A stretch of DNA of 64,000 bases from Methylobacterium sp. WSM2598 (GTDB taxonomy: Bacteria > Pseudomonadota > Alphaproteobacteria > Rhizobiales > Beijerinckiaceae), in NCBI RefSeq assembly GCF_000379105.1, contig NZ_KB900609.1:705422-769421 (forward strand), given 5' to 3'. Below are positions 26,571-34,337 of this stretch, one piece after another. Within the stretch, counting starts at the first letter, position 1. Each line of letters begins with the position of its first letter. The notes beneath the pieces are model-generated. The model had not been told where the DNA came from, did no database searches, and worked only from the letters and a program-made list of their open reading frames with translations. Both the position numbers and the translations under genes were made by a program.

Positions 26571-26780
26571 CTACAGCATCCCGAGCGCCTTGAGGTCGCG
26601 AAGCCGCGCCGCGCCCTGCCGTCCCTCGGGGCGCAGGGGCGTCAGGCGGCGCTCCAGGCCGTCCAGCGCGCGGATCTGCAGGCGCATGGCGTGGCGCAGG
26701 GCCTCGATGCGGGCATGCAGCGCGCGCGCATCCGCCAGCGGATCGTAGGGGGAAGGCGGGGGCGAAGCGTCGTGCGGCAT
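26571..26780 (-). CDS. small helical protein of unknown function
   Basis: A 69-residue product: a Pro-rich N-terminus, then one long amphipathic helix (LADARALHARIEALRHAMRL and onward) likely to form a coiled coil. Codon third positions are GC as in neighbours. No family recognised. It is divergent from the membrane protein gene at 26931. The 26267-26570 gap before it has nothing I can name. Confidence 0.42.
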   Translation of the reverse strand: MPHDASPPPSPYDPLADARALHARIEALRHAMRLQIRALDGLERRLTPLRPEGRQGAARLRDLKALGML

Positions 26781-26930
26781 GGCCGCATAGGGCGGGCGCC
26801 ATGGTTAAGCGCCGGTAAAGGTGGGCCGCCCCGTGGCCGGGCCCCCCGGGAAAGCGGGCCGCGTGGCGGGGCCGCCACGTGCGGGCGCGCGGGGGCGCTC
26901 CTATCTCTCGCCGAGAAGGATCCCGCTCGC

Positions 26931-28184
26931 ATGCCCTCCTGCGCCCTCCCCCCGCCTCCCCGCCCGGCGCGGCCGCGCCGCGCGGCCGGCGCGCTGCTGC
27001 TCGCGGGCGCCGCCTGCCTCCTCGCGGCCGCGGCGCCGGCGCTGCTGCCGCGGGCCGGGGCGGCCTGGCAGCTGCGCGAGGCGGCCGACGACCCGGGGGC
27101 GCTCGCGGCCCTGCGGCTGCGCGAGGCCGCGACGCCGGAGCGCCTCGGCCGGGAGATCGATGCCGCCCTGGCGGCGGGCGATCCGGACCTCGCCCGCAGC
27201 CTCGTCGCGGTGGCGGAGCACGAGGGCGCGGCGGTGGCGCCGGCGCGCCGGGCGGCGGTGGCGGCCCTTGAGGAAAGCGCGGCGGCGCGGGCCGTCGCGG
27301 AGGCGGCGCGCGGCTTCGCCACCGGCCAGGGCGAGGGCGTGCCGGGCCTCGCCGGGGCGCTCGCGGGCGACCTCGTCGGTTACGGCGACCTGCGCGACCT
27401 CTGGAGCGAGGGCGGCAAGCTCCTGCGCCGGGAAGCCTACGACCCGATGCTGCTCGGCCTCTCGGCGGTCGGCCTCACCCTCACGGGCGCCACCGTCGCC
27501 TCGTTCGGGCTCGCCGCCGGGGCGGGCGTGCCGGCCCATGCGGGCACCACCACCCTCAAGCTCGCGACCCGGACCGGGCGCCTGTCGAAGCCGCTGCAGG
27601 GAATCCTCGCCCGCGCCACCGAGGGCTTGGTCGATGCGGGCGCGCTCCGGGGCAGTTTCGCCGCCCTCGCGCGCCTCGATCTCGCGGGCGCCCGGGCGAC
27701 GCTCGGCGGGGCCCTGCGCCCCGCCGCCCTGCGCCGCCTGCGCGGGCTCGGCGAGGAGGCGGCGGCCCTGCAGCGGCGGGTCGGTACCCGCGGCACCCTG
27801 CAGGCCCTCTCCCTCGCCGAGAGCGCGGACGACCTGCGCCGGGCGGGCCGGCTCTCGGAACGGCTCGGCACCCGCGCCCGCGGGGCCCTCGCCCTCCTCG
27901 GCCGCGGCGCCCTGGTGCTCGGCGCGGCGGCGCTCACGCTGCTCCAGTCCCTCTGGCTCGCCGCCGCGTGGTTCCTCGCCGCGGCCCTGTTCTGCCGAAG
28001 GCTCGGCACCGTGATCGGCCGCCTCCTCTTCCGGCGCCCCTCAGCCCGGCGCCGCCCGGAAGGCCCCGGCGATCAGCCTGAGGGCGCCCGCGGCGCGCGC
28101 GCCCTGGTCGCGCGCGTGCAGCATCACCTCCGAGGGCGGCAGTGGCGGCAGCCCGACCTCGGCCCCGACCTCGGGCGCGCCTGA
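26931..28184 (+). CDS. membrane protein of unknown function, C-terminus probably read-through
   Basis: A 417-residue product from ATG 26931 (AGAAGGA upstream). An N-terminal hydrophobic segment (AAGALLLAGAACLLAAAAPA) acts as anchor or signal. A long Ala-rich helical region follows, a second hydrophobic pair (LLGLSAVGLTLTGATVASFG) lies near residue 185, and a hydrophobic region (ALLGRGALVLGAAALTLLQS and LAAAWFLAAALF) lies near residues 320-360. Then a short basic stretch leads into about 45 residues with no membrane or fold character. These last ~48 codons are antisense to a LysR remnant at 28041-28300, suggesting that the native stop was lost. No family recognised. Confidence 0.6.
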   Translation: MPSCALPPPPRPARPRRAAGALLLAGAACLLAAAAPALLPRAGAAWQLREAADDPGALAALRLREAATPERLGREIDAALAAGDPDLARSLVAVAEHEGAAVAPARRAAVAALEESAAARAVAEAARGFATGQGEGVPGLAGALAGDLVGYGDLRDLWSEGGKLLRREAYDPMLLGLSAVGLTLTGATVASFGLAAGAGVPAHAGTTTLKLATRTGRLSKPLQGILARATEGLVDAGALRGSFAALARLDLAGARATLGGALRPAALRRLRGLGEEAAALQRRVGTRGTLQALSLAESADDLRRAGRLSERLGTRARGALALLGRGALVLGAAALTLLQSLWLAAAWFLAAALFCRRLGTVIGRLLFRRPSARRRPEGPGDQPEGARGARALVARVQHHLRGRQWRQPDLGPDLGRA

Positions 28185-28310
28185 GGGCGCCACGGGCCGG
28201 GCGAGGGCCGCGACCCCGAGCCCCGCCGTCACCGCCGCCCCGACTGCCGACGCGCTCACCGCGGAGGCCTGGGACGCCCGCAGCCGACACCCTTCGCCGA
28301 CACCCTCGCC
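28041..28310 (-). pseudogene. LysR-type regulator, C-terminal remnant
   Basis: The minus-strand frame ends VTAGLGVAALARPVAPSGAP, EVGLPPLPPSEVMLHARDQG, ALRLIAGAFRAAPG. This matches the end of the LysR substrate-binding domain (usual form AVAAGLGV.LL....P.GL......LPPLP..E..L). The DNA-binding half and most of the sensor domain are absent; upstream codons are degenerate. It overlaps the 3' end of the convergent membrane gene. Confidence 0.6.
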
Positions 28311-28392
28311 CCGCGCGGGATCGCCCGCAGCGATCCCTCTCACGATCCTGGTCCCGCAGAATTGCCGCCGCCGCACCGCTGGCCGCCCCGGC

Positions 28393-28704
28393 TCAGCGGC
28401 GGGGCGCGACGGGGTGCCCCGCGAGCGGCCGCGCATCCCCGCCGTCCGGGCTGCGCGCGCCGGACGTGCCGGCGTTGCCGGCCGGATCGTCGGGATTCGC
28501 GGCGGTGACTTCCCGCGCGCCCGCCTCGGCGGGCCCGTCGTCCCCCGGCGCGGAGCGCGTGCCGCGACCGTGACGAAGCGAGTTCAGCACCAGGTTCGCG
28601 CGCCTGAGGATCGCGTAGGACTGCGCCAGCACCTGGCGCGACCGCGCGATGCTCGCTTCCGTTTGCCGGACGAGTCTGGAGGCGTCCGCGCGTGGCGTGC
28701 GCAT
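28393..28704 (-). CDS. small protein of unknown function
   Basis: A 103-residue product. MRTPRADASRLVRQTEASIA and SRQVLAQSYAILRRANLVLN form a basic amphipathic helix; the second half is acidic, Gly/Pro-rich and probably disordered. The ATG at 28704 has AGGAG seven bases upstream, which is the best evidence that it is real. No family recognised. Confidence 0.48.
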   Translation of the reverse strand: MRTPRADASRLVRQTEASIARSRQVLAQSYAILRRANLVLNSLRHGRGTRSAPGDDGPAEAGAREVTAANPDDPAGNAGTSGARSPDGGDARPLAGHPVAPRR

Positions 28705-28995
28705 GGTGGGCTCCTGCCTGACGTAAGCGGGAGCACACAGGGTCTCTCAGCCGTCGGCGCCTACGGAGTCGGAACTGCCAACGATGGCGCAGTCTACGCC
28801 CCCGCCCTCGGCCACGCCTAGCGACGCGGCGGCCTCAACCCGGGACTCGGTTCGCGGGGCGATCGGCGCACCGGGCACCCGGGAGGATCGTTCGACGGGG
28901 GGAGTGCGGGGTCGTCCGGCAAGGCCGCCCGCGCCGCGGGCCGAGCAGCTTTCGCGGCGCAGGCCGCCGGGACCCGGCCGACCGCCCACGAAGAA

Positions 28996-29025
28996 GGCCC
29001 GGCCGGGGCATCCCCCGGCCGGGCC
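28996..29025. terminator. strong GC hairpin
   Basis: GGCCCGGCCGGGG and CCCCGGCCGGGCC form a perfect 13-bp stem with a four-base loop. There is no long T-run on either strand, so it may be a transcript-stabilising or attenuating hairpin, or part of a repeat, rather than a classical terminator. Confidence 0.5.
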
Positions 29026-29049
29026 GTCAGCCAAGCTGCGCGTCATACC

Positions 29050-29165
29050 AACGGCTCAGGATGCTGACGCATCGAGCCGTTGATCCATCTCGAATTTTCG
29101 ATTTCAAGCCAAAGGCTTGGCGAAAATTCGAGCGCAGCACCACCGGTCATTGGAAATGCCCGGTG
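29050..29165. repeat. cluster of three palindromes (dispersed repeat)
   Basis: AACGGCTC (29050-29057) pairs with GAGCCGTT (29074-29081). CTCGAATTTTCG (29089-29100) pairs with CGAAAATTCGAG (29121-29132), with an inner AAGCC/GGCTT. ACCACCGG pairs with CCGGTGGT just after. The block is AT-rich against a GC-rich background and resembles mobile palindromic repeats of Methylobacterium. The remainder of 28705-29241 shows no gene. Confidence 0.65.
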
Positions 29166-29241
29166 GTATCACCCGTCATCCGCTCGGTCGCGCCGCGCGG
29201 TGGTCCGGCGTCCCGACCGAGCGTCCGGACGCCGGATCGCG

Positions 29242-30066
29242 TCAGCGCCGGTCGGTCTCGACCGGGCGGCGGACCGGGGGGAGCTCGTCCTCGATCGCGG
29301 CGTGGCGCTCGCGCGTGGTGCCCGCGAGGGTGTCGCGCTCGACCGCCGCGTCCATGGCCTGACCGGCCGGGGTCGGGCCGGCCCCGTAGGGCACGCCGCT
29401 CGTCGGGAGCGGGGCGCCGGTGCCGAGGCCGGTCGTGGTCGAGCCCGCGGCCCCGATCGCCGTGCTGCCGACCTCGCCGCCCGCCACCGTGGCGGGGTTG
29501 CTGTAGGAGCCGGTGGCGTCGTGGCGGCCGGTCCAGCCCTCGCTGCGCCAGCCCTGCATGCGCTGGTCCATGTCGACGGAGCCGTGCTCCTTGAGCAGGC
29601 TCGTCACCCGGTCGGCGGTGGCGTCGTCCGCCCGCACCGTCACCAGGGTGCCGCCCCGGCGCACGCCCTCCGCGTAGGCGTGGGCCTCGTCCTCGCTCAG
29701 GCCGGCCCCGGTGAGCGAGCCGAGGAGGCCGCCCGCCGCCGCGCCGACGCCGGCGCCGGTCAGGGTCGCGACCAGCCAGCCCGCCGCGACGACCGGGCCC
29801 ACGCCCGGAATGGCGAGGAGGCCGAGGCCGGCGAGGAGCCCGGCGCCGCCGCCGAGCACCGTGCCGACGCTCGCGCCCGCCCCCGCCCCGTCCGAGGTCT
29901 TGTGGGCGGTGTCGTGCGCGGTCGCGTGGCCGGAATAGCGGTCGCCCTCGTTGTTGGCGACGATGCTGACGTCGGAATGCGGCACGCCGGCCGCCTCCAC
30001 CTTCCGCACGGCGGCGGCGGCGTCATCGTAGGAATCGAACAGGGCCGAGATTGTGCGGGTCGCCAT
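29242..30066 (-). CDS. general-stress-protein-17M-like (YflT-domain) protein
   Basis: A 274-residue protein. Residues 1-45 (RTISALFDSYDDAAAAVRKV, VPHSDVSIVANNEGDRYS) match the general stress protein 17M/YflT N-terminal domain. A Gly/Ala-rich hydrophobic hairpin follows (GASVGTVLGGGAGLLAGLGL, IPGVGPVVAAGWLVATLTGA, residues about 60-120), then SEDEAHAYAEGVRRGGTLVT plus VRADDATADRVTSLLKEHGS. The C-terminal ~120 residues are low-complexity. The family is stress-induced in many bacteria; its biochemical role is unknown. It lies ahead of a small secreted protein gene in the same direction. Confidence 0.8.
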   Translation of the reverse strand: MATRTISALFDSYDDAAAAVRKVEAAGVPHSDVSIVANNEGDRYSGHATAHDTAHKTSDGAGAGASVGTVLGGGAGLLAGLGLLAIPGVGPVVAAGWLVATLTGAGVGAAAGGLLGSLTGAGLSEDEAHAYAEGVRRGGTLVTVRADDATADRVTSLLKEHGSVDMDQRMQGWRSEGWTGRHDATGSYSNPATVAGGEVGSTAIGAAGSTTTGLGTGAPLPTSGVPYGAGPTPAGQAMDAAVERDTLAGTTRERHAAIEDELPPVRRPVETDRR

Positions 30067-30111
30067 CGGGCGCTCCTTCGTGAGAGGAATCCTGTGCGTC
30101 GCGGGCAGCGG

Positions 30112-30501
30112 TCACGGGTTGGCGGCGACGTTGCCCTTGAAGTCGAGCCCGACCTGGACGGACTTGCCGGACTGCATCGCGTGGCCGCGCCAGATGCCCT
30201 GGTCGTCCTTCTTCAGGTCCTTGATCTCGGTGAAGCCGGACTTCTCGAGGCGGCTGCGAGCCTGGCCCTCGGTGAAGCTGTTGGCACCGGGCTCGAGCTT
30301 GGCGTTGGTGAGCGTGCCGGTGGTGCCGGGATTGCCCTTGTCGACCGTGTCGGTGTTCGGCCGGGTGACGGCCTCCTGGCCCTGCGACTGCGTGCTGGGC
30401 TTGGCATCCCGCGCCGGCTCGCCGGTCACGGTCGTCTGGGCCTGCGCGATCCCGGCCCCGAGCAGGCTCAGGGTCGCGACGGTGATCAGGGTGGTGCGCA
30501 T
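30112..30501 (-). CDS. secreted PepSY-like small protein
   Basis: A 129-residue protein with a clear signal peptide (MRTTLITVATLSLLGAGIAQ, cleaved after AQA) and a mature part with a disordered Thr/Gln-rich linker. It ends in a compact domain (NSFTEGQARSRLEKSGFTEI, KDLKKDDQGIWRGHAMQSGK, VQVGLDFKGNVAANP) like the PepSY/BON-sized domains often found in periplasmic proteins of Methylobacterium. Probably periplasmic; function unknown. It is 45 bases upstream of the stress-protein gene and may be co-transcribed with it. Confidence 0.72.
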   Translation of the reverse strand: MRTTLITVATLSLLGAGIAQAQTTVTGEPARDAKPSTQSQGQEAVTRPNTDTVDKGNPGTTGTLTNAKLEPGANSFTEGQARSRLEKSGFTEIKDLKKDDQGIWRGHAMQSGKSVQVGLDFKGNVAANP

Positions 30502-30775
30502 GATCTCCTCGACGTGTCGGTTTGGGTTACCGTCTCAATCGTTATGCCGCCGCTTGGTTCCGCAAAATCGCCGAGGTGGCGCAGGGCCACCACGTCGTTC
30601 TTCCCGGATTGATCGAACTTGACCGTCACGGTTCCGGTCCTGTGCTTGTTTTTTGCTGCGGCACAGCGGGGCATGTCACTTGCCTTGCTGCGCTGCCGCG
30701 AAGAGCAGCCGGCCAACAACCGGTGATGAGAGCGACGGCGCTGCGCCGCGGGAACGGCCGGGCCGGGCGGGTGTC

Positions 30776-30790
30776 TTAACGGATCCTTCA
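30776..30790. promoter_or_regulatory. candidate CtrA site before flhA
   Basis: TTAACGGATCCTTCACC at 30776-30792 fits TTAA-N7-TTAACC with one mismatch (TTCA). It lies about 50 bases before the flhA start. The flagellin gene in this window has a perfect site with similar spacer (TTAACGGCATTTTAACC). CtrA itself is encoded at 43383. Confidence 0.5.
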
Positions 30791-30795
30791 CCATG

Positions 30796-30818
30796 CACCC
30801 GGCAGATCTTGCCGGGTG
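30796..30818. promoter_or_regulatory. hairpin in the flhA leader
   Basis: CACCCGGCA pairs with TGCCGGGTG around a five-base loop (GATCT), directly between the candidate CtrA site and the flhA start. It could act on transcription or on mRNA folding; the rest of 30502-30838 shows nothing clear. Confidence 0.5.
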
Positions 30819-30838
30819 AGGGCGGGGCGGAATCCGGG

Positions 30839-32965
30839 ATGAGCGACGCGAAGGCGACGGGGCTCGATGCGCTGCGCGCCTTCGCGCTGCCGACGCGCGC
30901 GGACCTCGTCGGCCTGACGCGGCGCAGCGACCTCGTCCTCGCCATCGCGGTGATGGGCATCCTGGTGGTGCTGATCTTCCCGCTGCCGGCGCTGCTGCTC
31001 GACCTGCTCCTCGCCGTGTCGATCATCCTGTCCGTGCTGATCCTGATGACCGGGCTCTTCATCGAGAACCCGCTGGAATTCACGGTCTTCCCGACCGTCC
31101 TGCTGATCGCCACGATGCTGCGGCTGGCGCTCAACCTCGCCTCGACCCGGCTCATCCTCGGCCACGGGCACGAGGGCACGGCGGCGGCGGGCCAGGTGAT
31201 CGAGGCCTTCGGGCACTTCGTGATGGGGGGCAACTTCCTGATCGGGATCATCGTCTTCGCGATCCTGATCATCGTGAACTTCGTGGTGATCACGAAGGGC
31301 TCGGGCCGCATCGCCGAGGTGGCGGCGCGCTTCAGCCTCGACGCCATGCCGGGCAAGCAGATGGCGATCGACGCCGACCTCTCGGCCGGGCTCATCGACG
31401 AGAAGACGGCGCGCGCCCGGCGGCAGGCGCTGGAGGAGGAGAGCGCCTTCTTCGGCGCCATGGACGGCGCCTCGAAATTCGTGCGCGGGGACGCGGTCGC
31501 GGCCCTGCTCATCACCTTCATCAACGTGGTGGGCGGCATCATCATCGGGACGATGCAGCAGGGGATGGGCTTCGGCGCCGCGGCGCAATCCTACACGCTG
31601 CTGACGGTCGGGGACGGGCTGGTCAGTCAGGTGCCGGCCCTGATCGTCTCGACGGCGGCGGGCCTGCTGGTCTCGAAGGCGGGCGTGCGGGGGGCCGCGG
31701 ACCGGGCGCTCGGGCGCCAGATCGCCAATTACCCCAAGGCGCTCGGGATGTCGGCGGCGGTGATGCTGCTGATCGCCCTCCTGCCCGGCATCCCGATGCT
31801 GCCCTTCCTCTTCCTCGCGGGCGGGGCCGCCTACCTCGCGCGCCGGATCGCGCGGATGCCCAAGCCGGTCGACACGGAGGCGCCGGCGGCGGGCGGCGCG
31901 CCCGGCGCCGGCGCGGCGCAGCCCAAGGAGGAGACGGTCGCGGACCTGCTCCGCCTCGACGACCTGAAGCTCGAGATGGGCTACGCGCTCCTCGCCCTGG
32001 TCAACGGCCCGGGCGGCCAGGACCGGCTCACCGAGCAGATCAAGGCCCTGCGCCGGCAGCTCGCGGCGGAGCTCGGCTTCGTGATGCCCTCCGTGCGCAT
32101 CCTCGACAACGTCCAGCTCGACGCGAACACCTACATCGTCCGGGTCAAGGAGATCGAGGCGGGCACGGGCCAGGTCTTCCCGGGCCAGTTCATGGCGATG
32201 GACCCGATGGGCGGCCAGGTGCAGCTGCCCGGCCAGCACCTGCTGGAGCCGACCTTCGGGCTCCCGGCTACCTGGATCGACGCCTCGCTGCGCGACCAGG
32301 CCCAGCTGCGCGGCTACACCGTGGTGGATGCCGCCACGGTCGTCTCGACCCACCTCACCGAGGTGATCAAGGCCCACGTCTCCGAACTCCTCAACCACGT
32401 CGAGGTGCAGAAGCTGCTGCGGGAATTGCCCAAGGAGCACACCGAACTCCTCAAGGAGATCGTCCCGAGCCAGATCGCCACGACCGGCATCCAGCGGGTG
32501 CTCCAGTACCTCCTGGCCGAGCGGGTCTCGATCCGCGACCTCGGCACGATCGTGGAGGGGATCGCCGAGGTGGCGGGCCACGTGAAGAACCCGCGCGACA
32601 TCGTCGAGCACGTCCGCGCCCGGCTCGGCCGGCAGATCTGCGCCCAGTACCAGGGCCCGGGCGGGGTGCTGCCGATCATCACCCTGTCGCCGGCCTGGGA
32701 GAGCGCCTTCCTCGACGCGATCGTCGGCCAGGGCGACGAGCGTCACCTCGCGATGCAGCCCTCGCGCCTGTCGGAATTCGTGACGACCGTGCGCGACCGC
32801 TTCGAGGAGGCGGCGCGGATGGGCGAGATGCCGGTGCTGGTCACCTCGGTCCAGGCCCGCCCCTTCGTGCGCTCGATCATCGAGCGCTTCCGGCGCGAGA
32901 CGCCGGTGATGAGCCAGGCGGAGATCCACCCACGGGCGAGGCTCAAGACGGTGGGGTCGGTCTGA
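30839..32965 (+). CDS. flhA: flagellar export gate protein FlhA
   Basis: A 708-residue FlhA, the large gate subunit of the flagellar type III export apparatus that couples the proton gradient to secretion. Residues about 30-330 contain eight membrane helices with the signature FTVFPTVLLIATMLRLALN and LASTRLILGHG, and the FHIPEP-type cytoplasmic loop (VITKGSGRIAEVAARFSLDA, MPGKQMAIDADL). Residues about 370-708 form the cytoplasmic nonamer domain (SVRILDNVQLDANTYIVRVK, LPKEHTELLKEIVPSQIATT). Full length. The ATG at 30839 is the first codon of the conserved MSDAK-like N-terminus. It stands alone, away from fliI-fliJ, as flagellar genes are scattered here. A CtrA-like site precedes it. Confidence 0.95.
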   Translation: MSDAKATGLDALRAFALPTRADLVGLTRRSDLVLAIAVMGILVVLIFPLPALLLDLLLAVSIILSVLILMTGLFIENPLEFTVFPTVLLIATMLRLALNLASTRLILGHGHEGTAAAGQVIEAFGHFVMGGNFLIGIIVFAILIIVNFVVITKGSGRIAEVAARFSLDAMPGKQMAIDADLSAGLIDEKTARARRQALEEESAFFGAMDGASKFVRGDAVAALLITFINVVGGIIIGTMQQGMGFGAAAQSYTLLTVGDGLVSQVPALIVSTAAGLLVSKAGVRGAADRALGRQIANYPKALGMSAAVMLLIALLPGIPMLPFLFLAGGAAYLARRIARMPKPVDTEAPAAGGAPGAGAAQPKEETVADLLRLDDLKLEMGYALLALVNGPGGQDRLTEQIKALRRQLAAELGFVMPSVRILDNVQLDANTYIVRVKEIEAGTGQVFPGQFMAMDPMGGQVQLPGQHLLEPTFGLPATWIDASLRDQAQLRGYTVVDAATVVSTHLTEVIKAHVSELLNHVEVQKLLRELPKEHTELLKEIVPSQIATTGIQRVLQYLLAERVSIRDLGTIVEGIAEVAGHVKNPRDIVEHVRARLGRQICAQYQGPGGVLPIITLSPAWESAFLDAIVGQGDERHLAMQPSRLSEFVTTVRDRFEEAARMGEMPVLVTSVQARPFVRSIIERFRRETPVMSQAEIHPRARLKTVGSV

Positions 32966-32968
32966 GAC

Positions 32969-33110
32969 GGGATCCGCTTGATCGAAGCGGATCCCGGATC
33001 ACAAGCCTGCGCGGCGCCTGAGCACGGCGCCTGAGCGACGCCGACATCCGCATGGCCGAAATCGGAGATGGCGAAGCCATCAACCGGATGGCGGATGAAC
33101 CGGCCCGCGA
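32969..33110. repeat. interspersed repeat, copy B (inverted)
   Basis: It starts with a perfect 11-bp stem (GGGATCCGCTT / AAGCGGATCCC, five-base loop, 32969-32995) just after the flhA stop, which may terminate flhA. It continues with GCGCGGCGCCTGAGC and GACATCCGCATGGCCGAAAT, CGGAGATGGCGAAGCCATC. Reverse-complemented these match copies A (12090) and C (40718). Confidence 0.75.
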
Positions 33111-33116
33111 CCACCG

Positions 33117-34277
33117 TCAGGGCCCGGCCGGGCCCGATCGCGGCCCCGGCCCGCGGTAGCGGGCGCGCGGGCGGATGAGGCCGCCCTCGGCGGATTGCTC
33201 GATGAAGTGGGCGCTCCAGCCGACGCTGCGGCCGAGCAGGAACAGGGACAGAGGCGCGTCGCCCGGCAGCCGCAACGCCTCGGCCAGGCAGGCGAGCGCG
33301 AAATCGACGTTGGGCAGGTCCCCCGTCTCGGCGAAGGCCGCCTCCTGCAGGGCGCGCGCCGTCTCGTCCGGCGCGAGCTCCGCCAGCAGCGCCCTCGCGC
33401 GCGGATCGCCGGCCGGGTAGAGCGGATGGCCGAAACCGGGGAGCGCCCGGCCGCGGGCCAGCCACGCGGCGACCGCCTCGCCGGCGCCGCAGCGGCGGGC
33501 ATCCCCCATCAGGGCCGCCAGGGCCATGCCGGCCCCGCCATGGCGGGGTCCCGAGAGCGCGCAGAGGCCGGCGAGCAGCCCGGCGGCGACGGAAGCGCCC
33601 GTCGAGGCCGCGACGCGCACCGCGAAGGTGGAGGCGTTGAGTTCGTGTTCGGCCAGGAGGATCAGCGCGAGCCTGATCCGCTCGCCCTCGCTCTCGCCGA
33701 GGGACCAGGCCTCGGCGAGGCGGCGGTGCACCGGCGCGTCGCCCCGCGCGGCGCCGAGGCTCGCGGCGAGATGGCCGATCGCGGTCGCGGCGTCGCCGCG
33801 CAGGCCATTCCCGCCGAGCCCGAGCGTTGCCCGGCCCGACGCCGCGAGCGCGGCCAGCGCCGAGAACGGCTCGCGCGGCCGCACCCGCGGCGCGGGGAAG
33901 CGGATCTCCCGATCGCCCTGCCAGAGGAGCGCGGCCGTGTCCTCGAGGGTGGCCGCCCGCGCCCAATCGACCGCGCCCACGCCGCGATAGAGGAGCGTGC
34001 CCTGGTGCACGGTCGAGATGCTGGTGGCCAGCGAGGGCTCGCCCCAGGCGAGGGCGCCGGCGGCGATGTCGGCGAGCTTGCGGCCCCGGATATGCCGGGC
34101 CCTCAGGGCCGCGACGTCGTCGGCCCGATAGAGGCTGCGCCGCGGATCGCCCGGATCGGGGCACATCCCGATGCGGCCGCGGCTGACATAGGCGTAGAGC
34201 GTCTGGGGCTTGATGCCGAGCGCGTGCAGCGCCGCGTCGCGGTCGATCCATTCCCGCATGTTGATCGTGTCGATCAA
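33117..34277 (-). CDS. citrate synthase-family protein with N-terminal helix-turn-helix
   Basis: A 386-residue protein. Residues about 8-65 (WIDRDAALHALGIKPQTLYA, then YVSRGRIG and SLYRADDVAALRAR) are a MerR/excisionase-like helix-turn-helix. Residues about 80-375 form a citrate synthase-like domain: LAEHELNASTFAVRVAAST and SGPRHGGAGMALA carry the two active-site His, and GDLPNVDFALACLAEAL carries the catalytic Asp. The family condenses acetyl- or propionyl-CoA with a 2-oxoacid; the fused DNA-binding domain suggests regulation or an alternative role. It is about 50 residues shorter in the core than housekeeping GltA. It is divergent from a family III CoA transferase with only 60 bases between, implying a shared promoter region and a joint CoA-thioester pathway. 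Substrate unknown. Confidence 0.8.
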   Translation of the reverse strand: MIDTINMREWIDRDAALHALGIKPQTLYAYVSRGRIGMCPDPGDPRRSLYRADDVAALRARHIRGRKLADIAAGALAWGEPSLATSISTVHQGTLLYRGVGAVDWARAATLEDTAALLWQGDREIRFPAPRVRPREPFSALAALAASGRATLGLGGNGLRGDAATAIGHLAASLGAARGDAPVHRRLAEAWSLGESEGERIRLALILLAEHELNASTFAVRVAASTGASVAAGLLAGLCALSGPRHGGAGMALAALMGDARRCGAGEAVAAWLARGRALPGFGHPLYPAGDPRARALLAELAPDETARALQEAAFAETGDLPNVDFALACLAEALRLPGDAPLSLFLLGRSVGWSAHFIEQSAEGGLIRPRARYRGPGPRSGPAGP

Positions 34278-34337
34278 GATTGATCCTCCGCGGCACAGCC
34301 GAGAGGCTGGCGGCTCTCACGTCAAGGAGACTGCACC

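Noticed and set aside
30788-32929. 713-codon minus-strand frame opposite flhA
   Set aside because: It is His/Arg/Asp-rich with no fold; the plus-strand FlhA is unambiguous.
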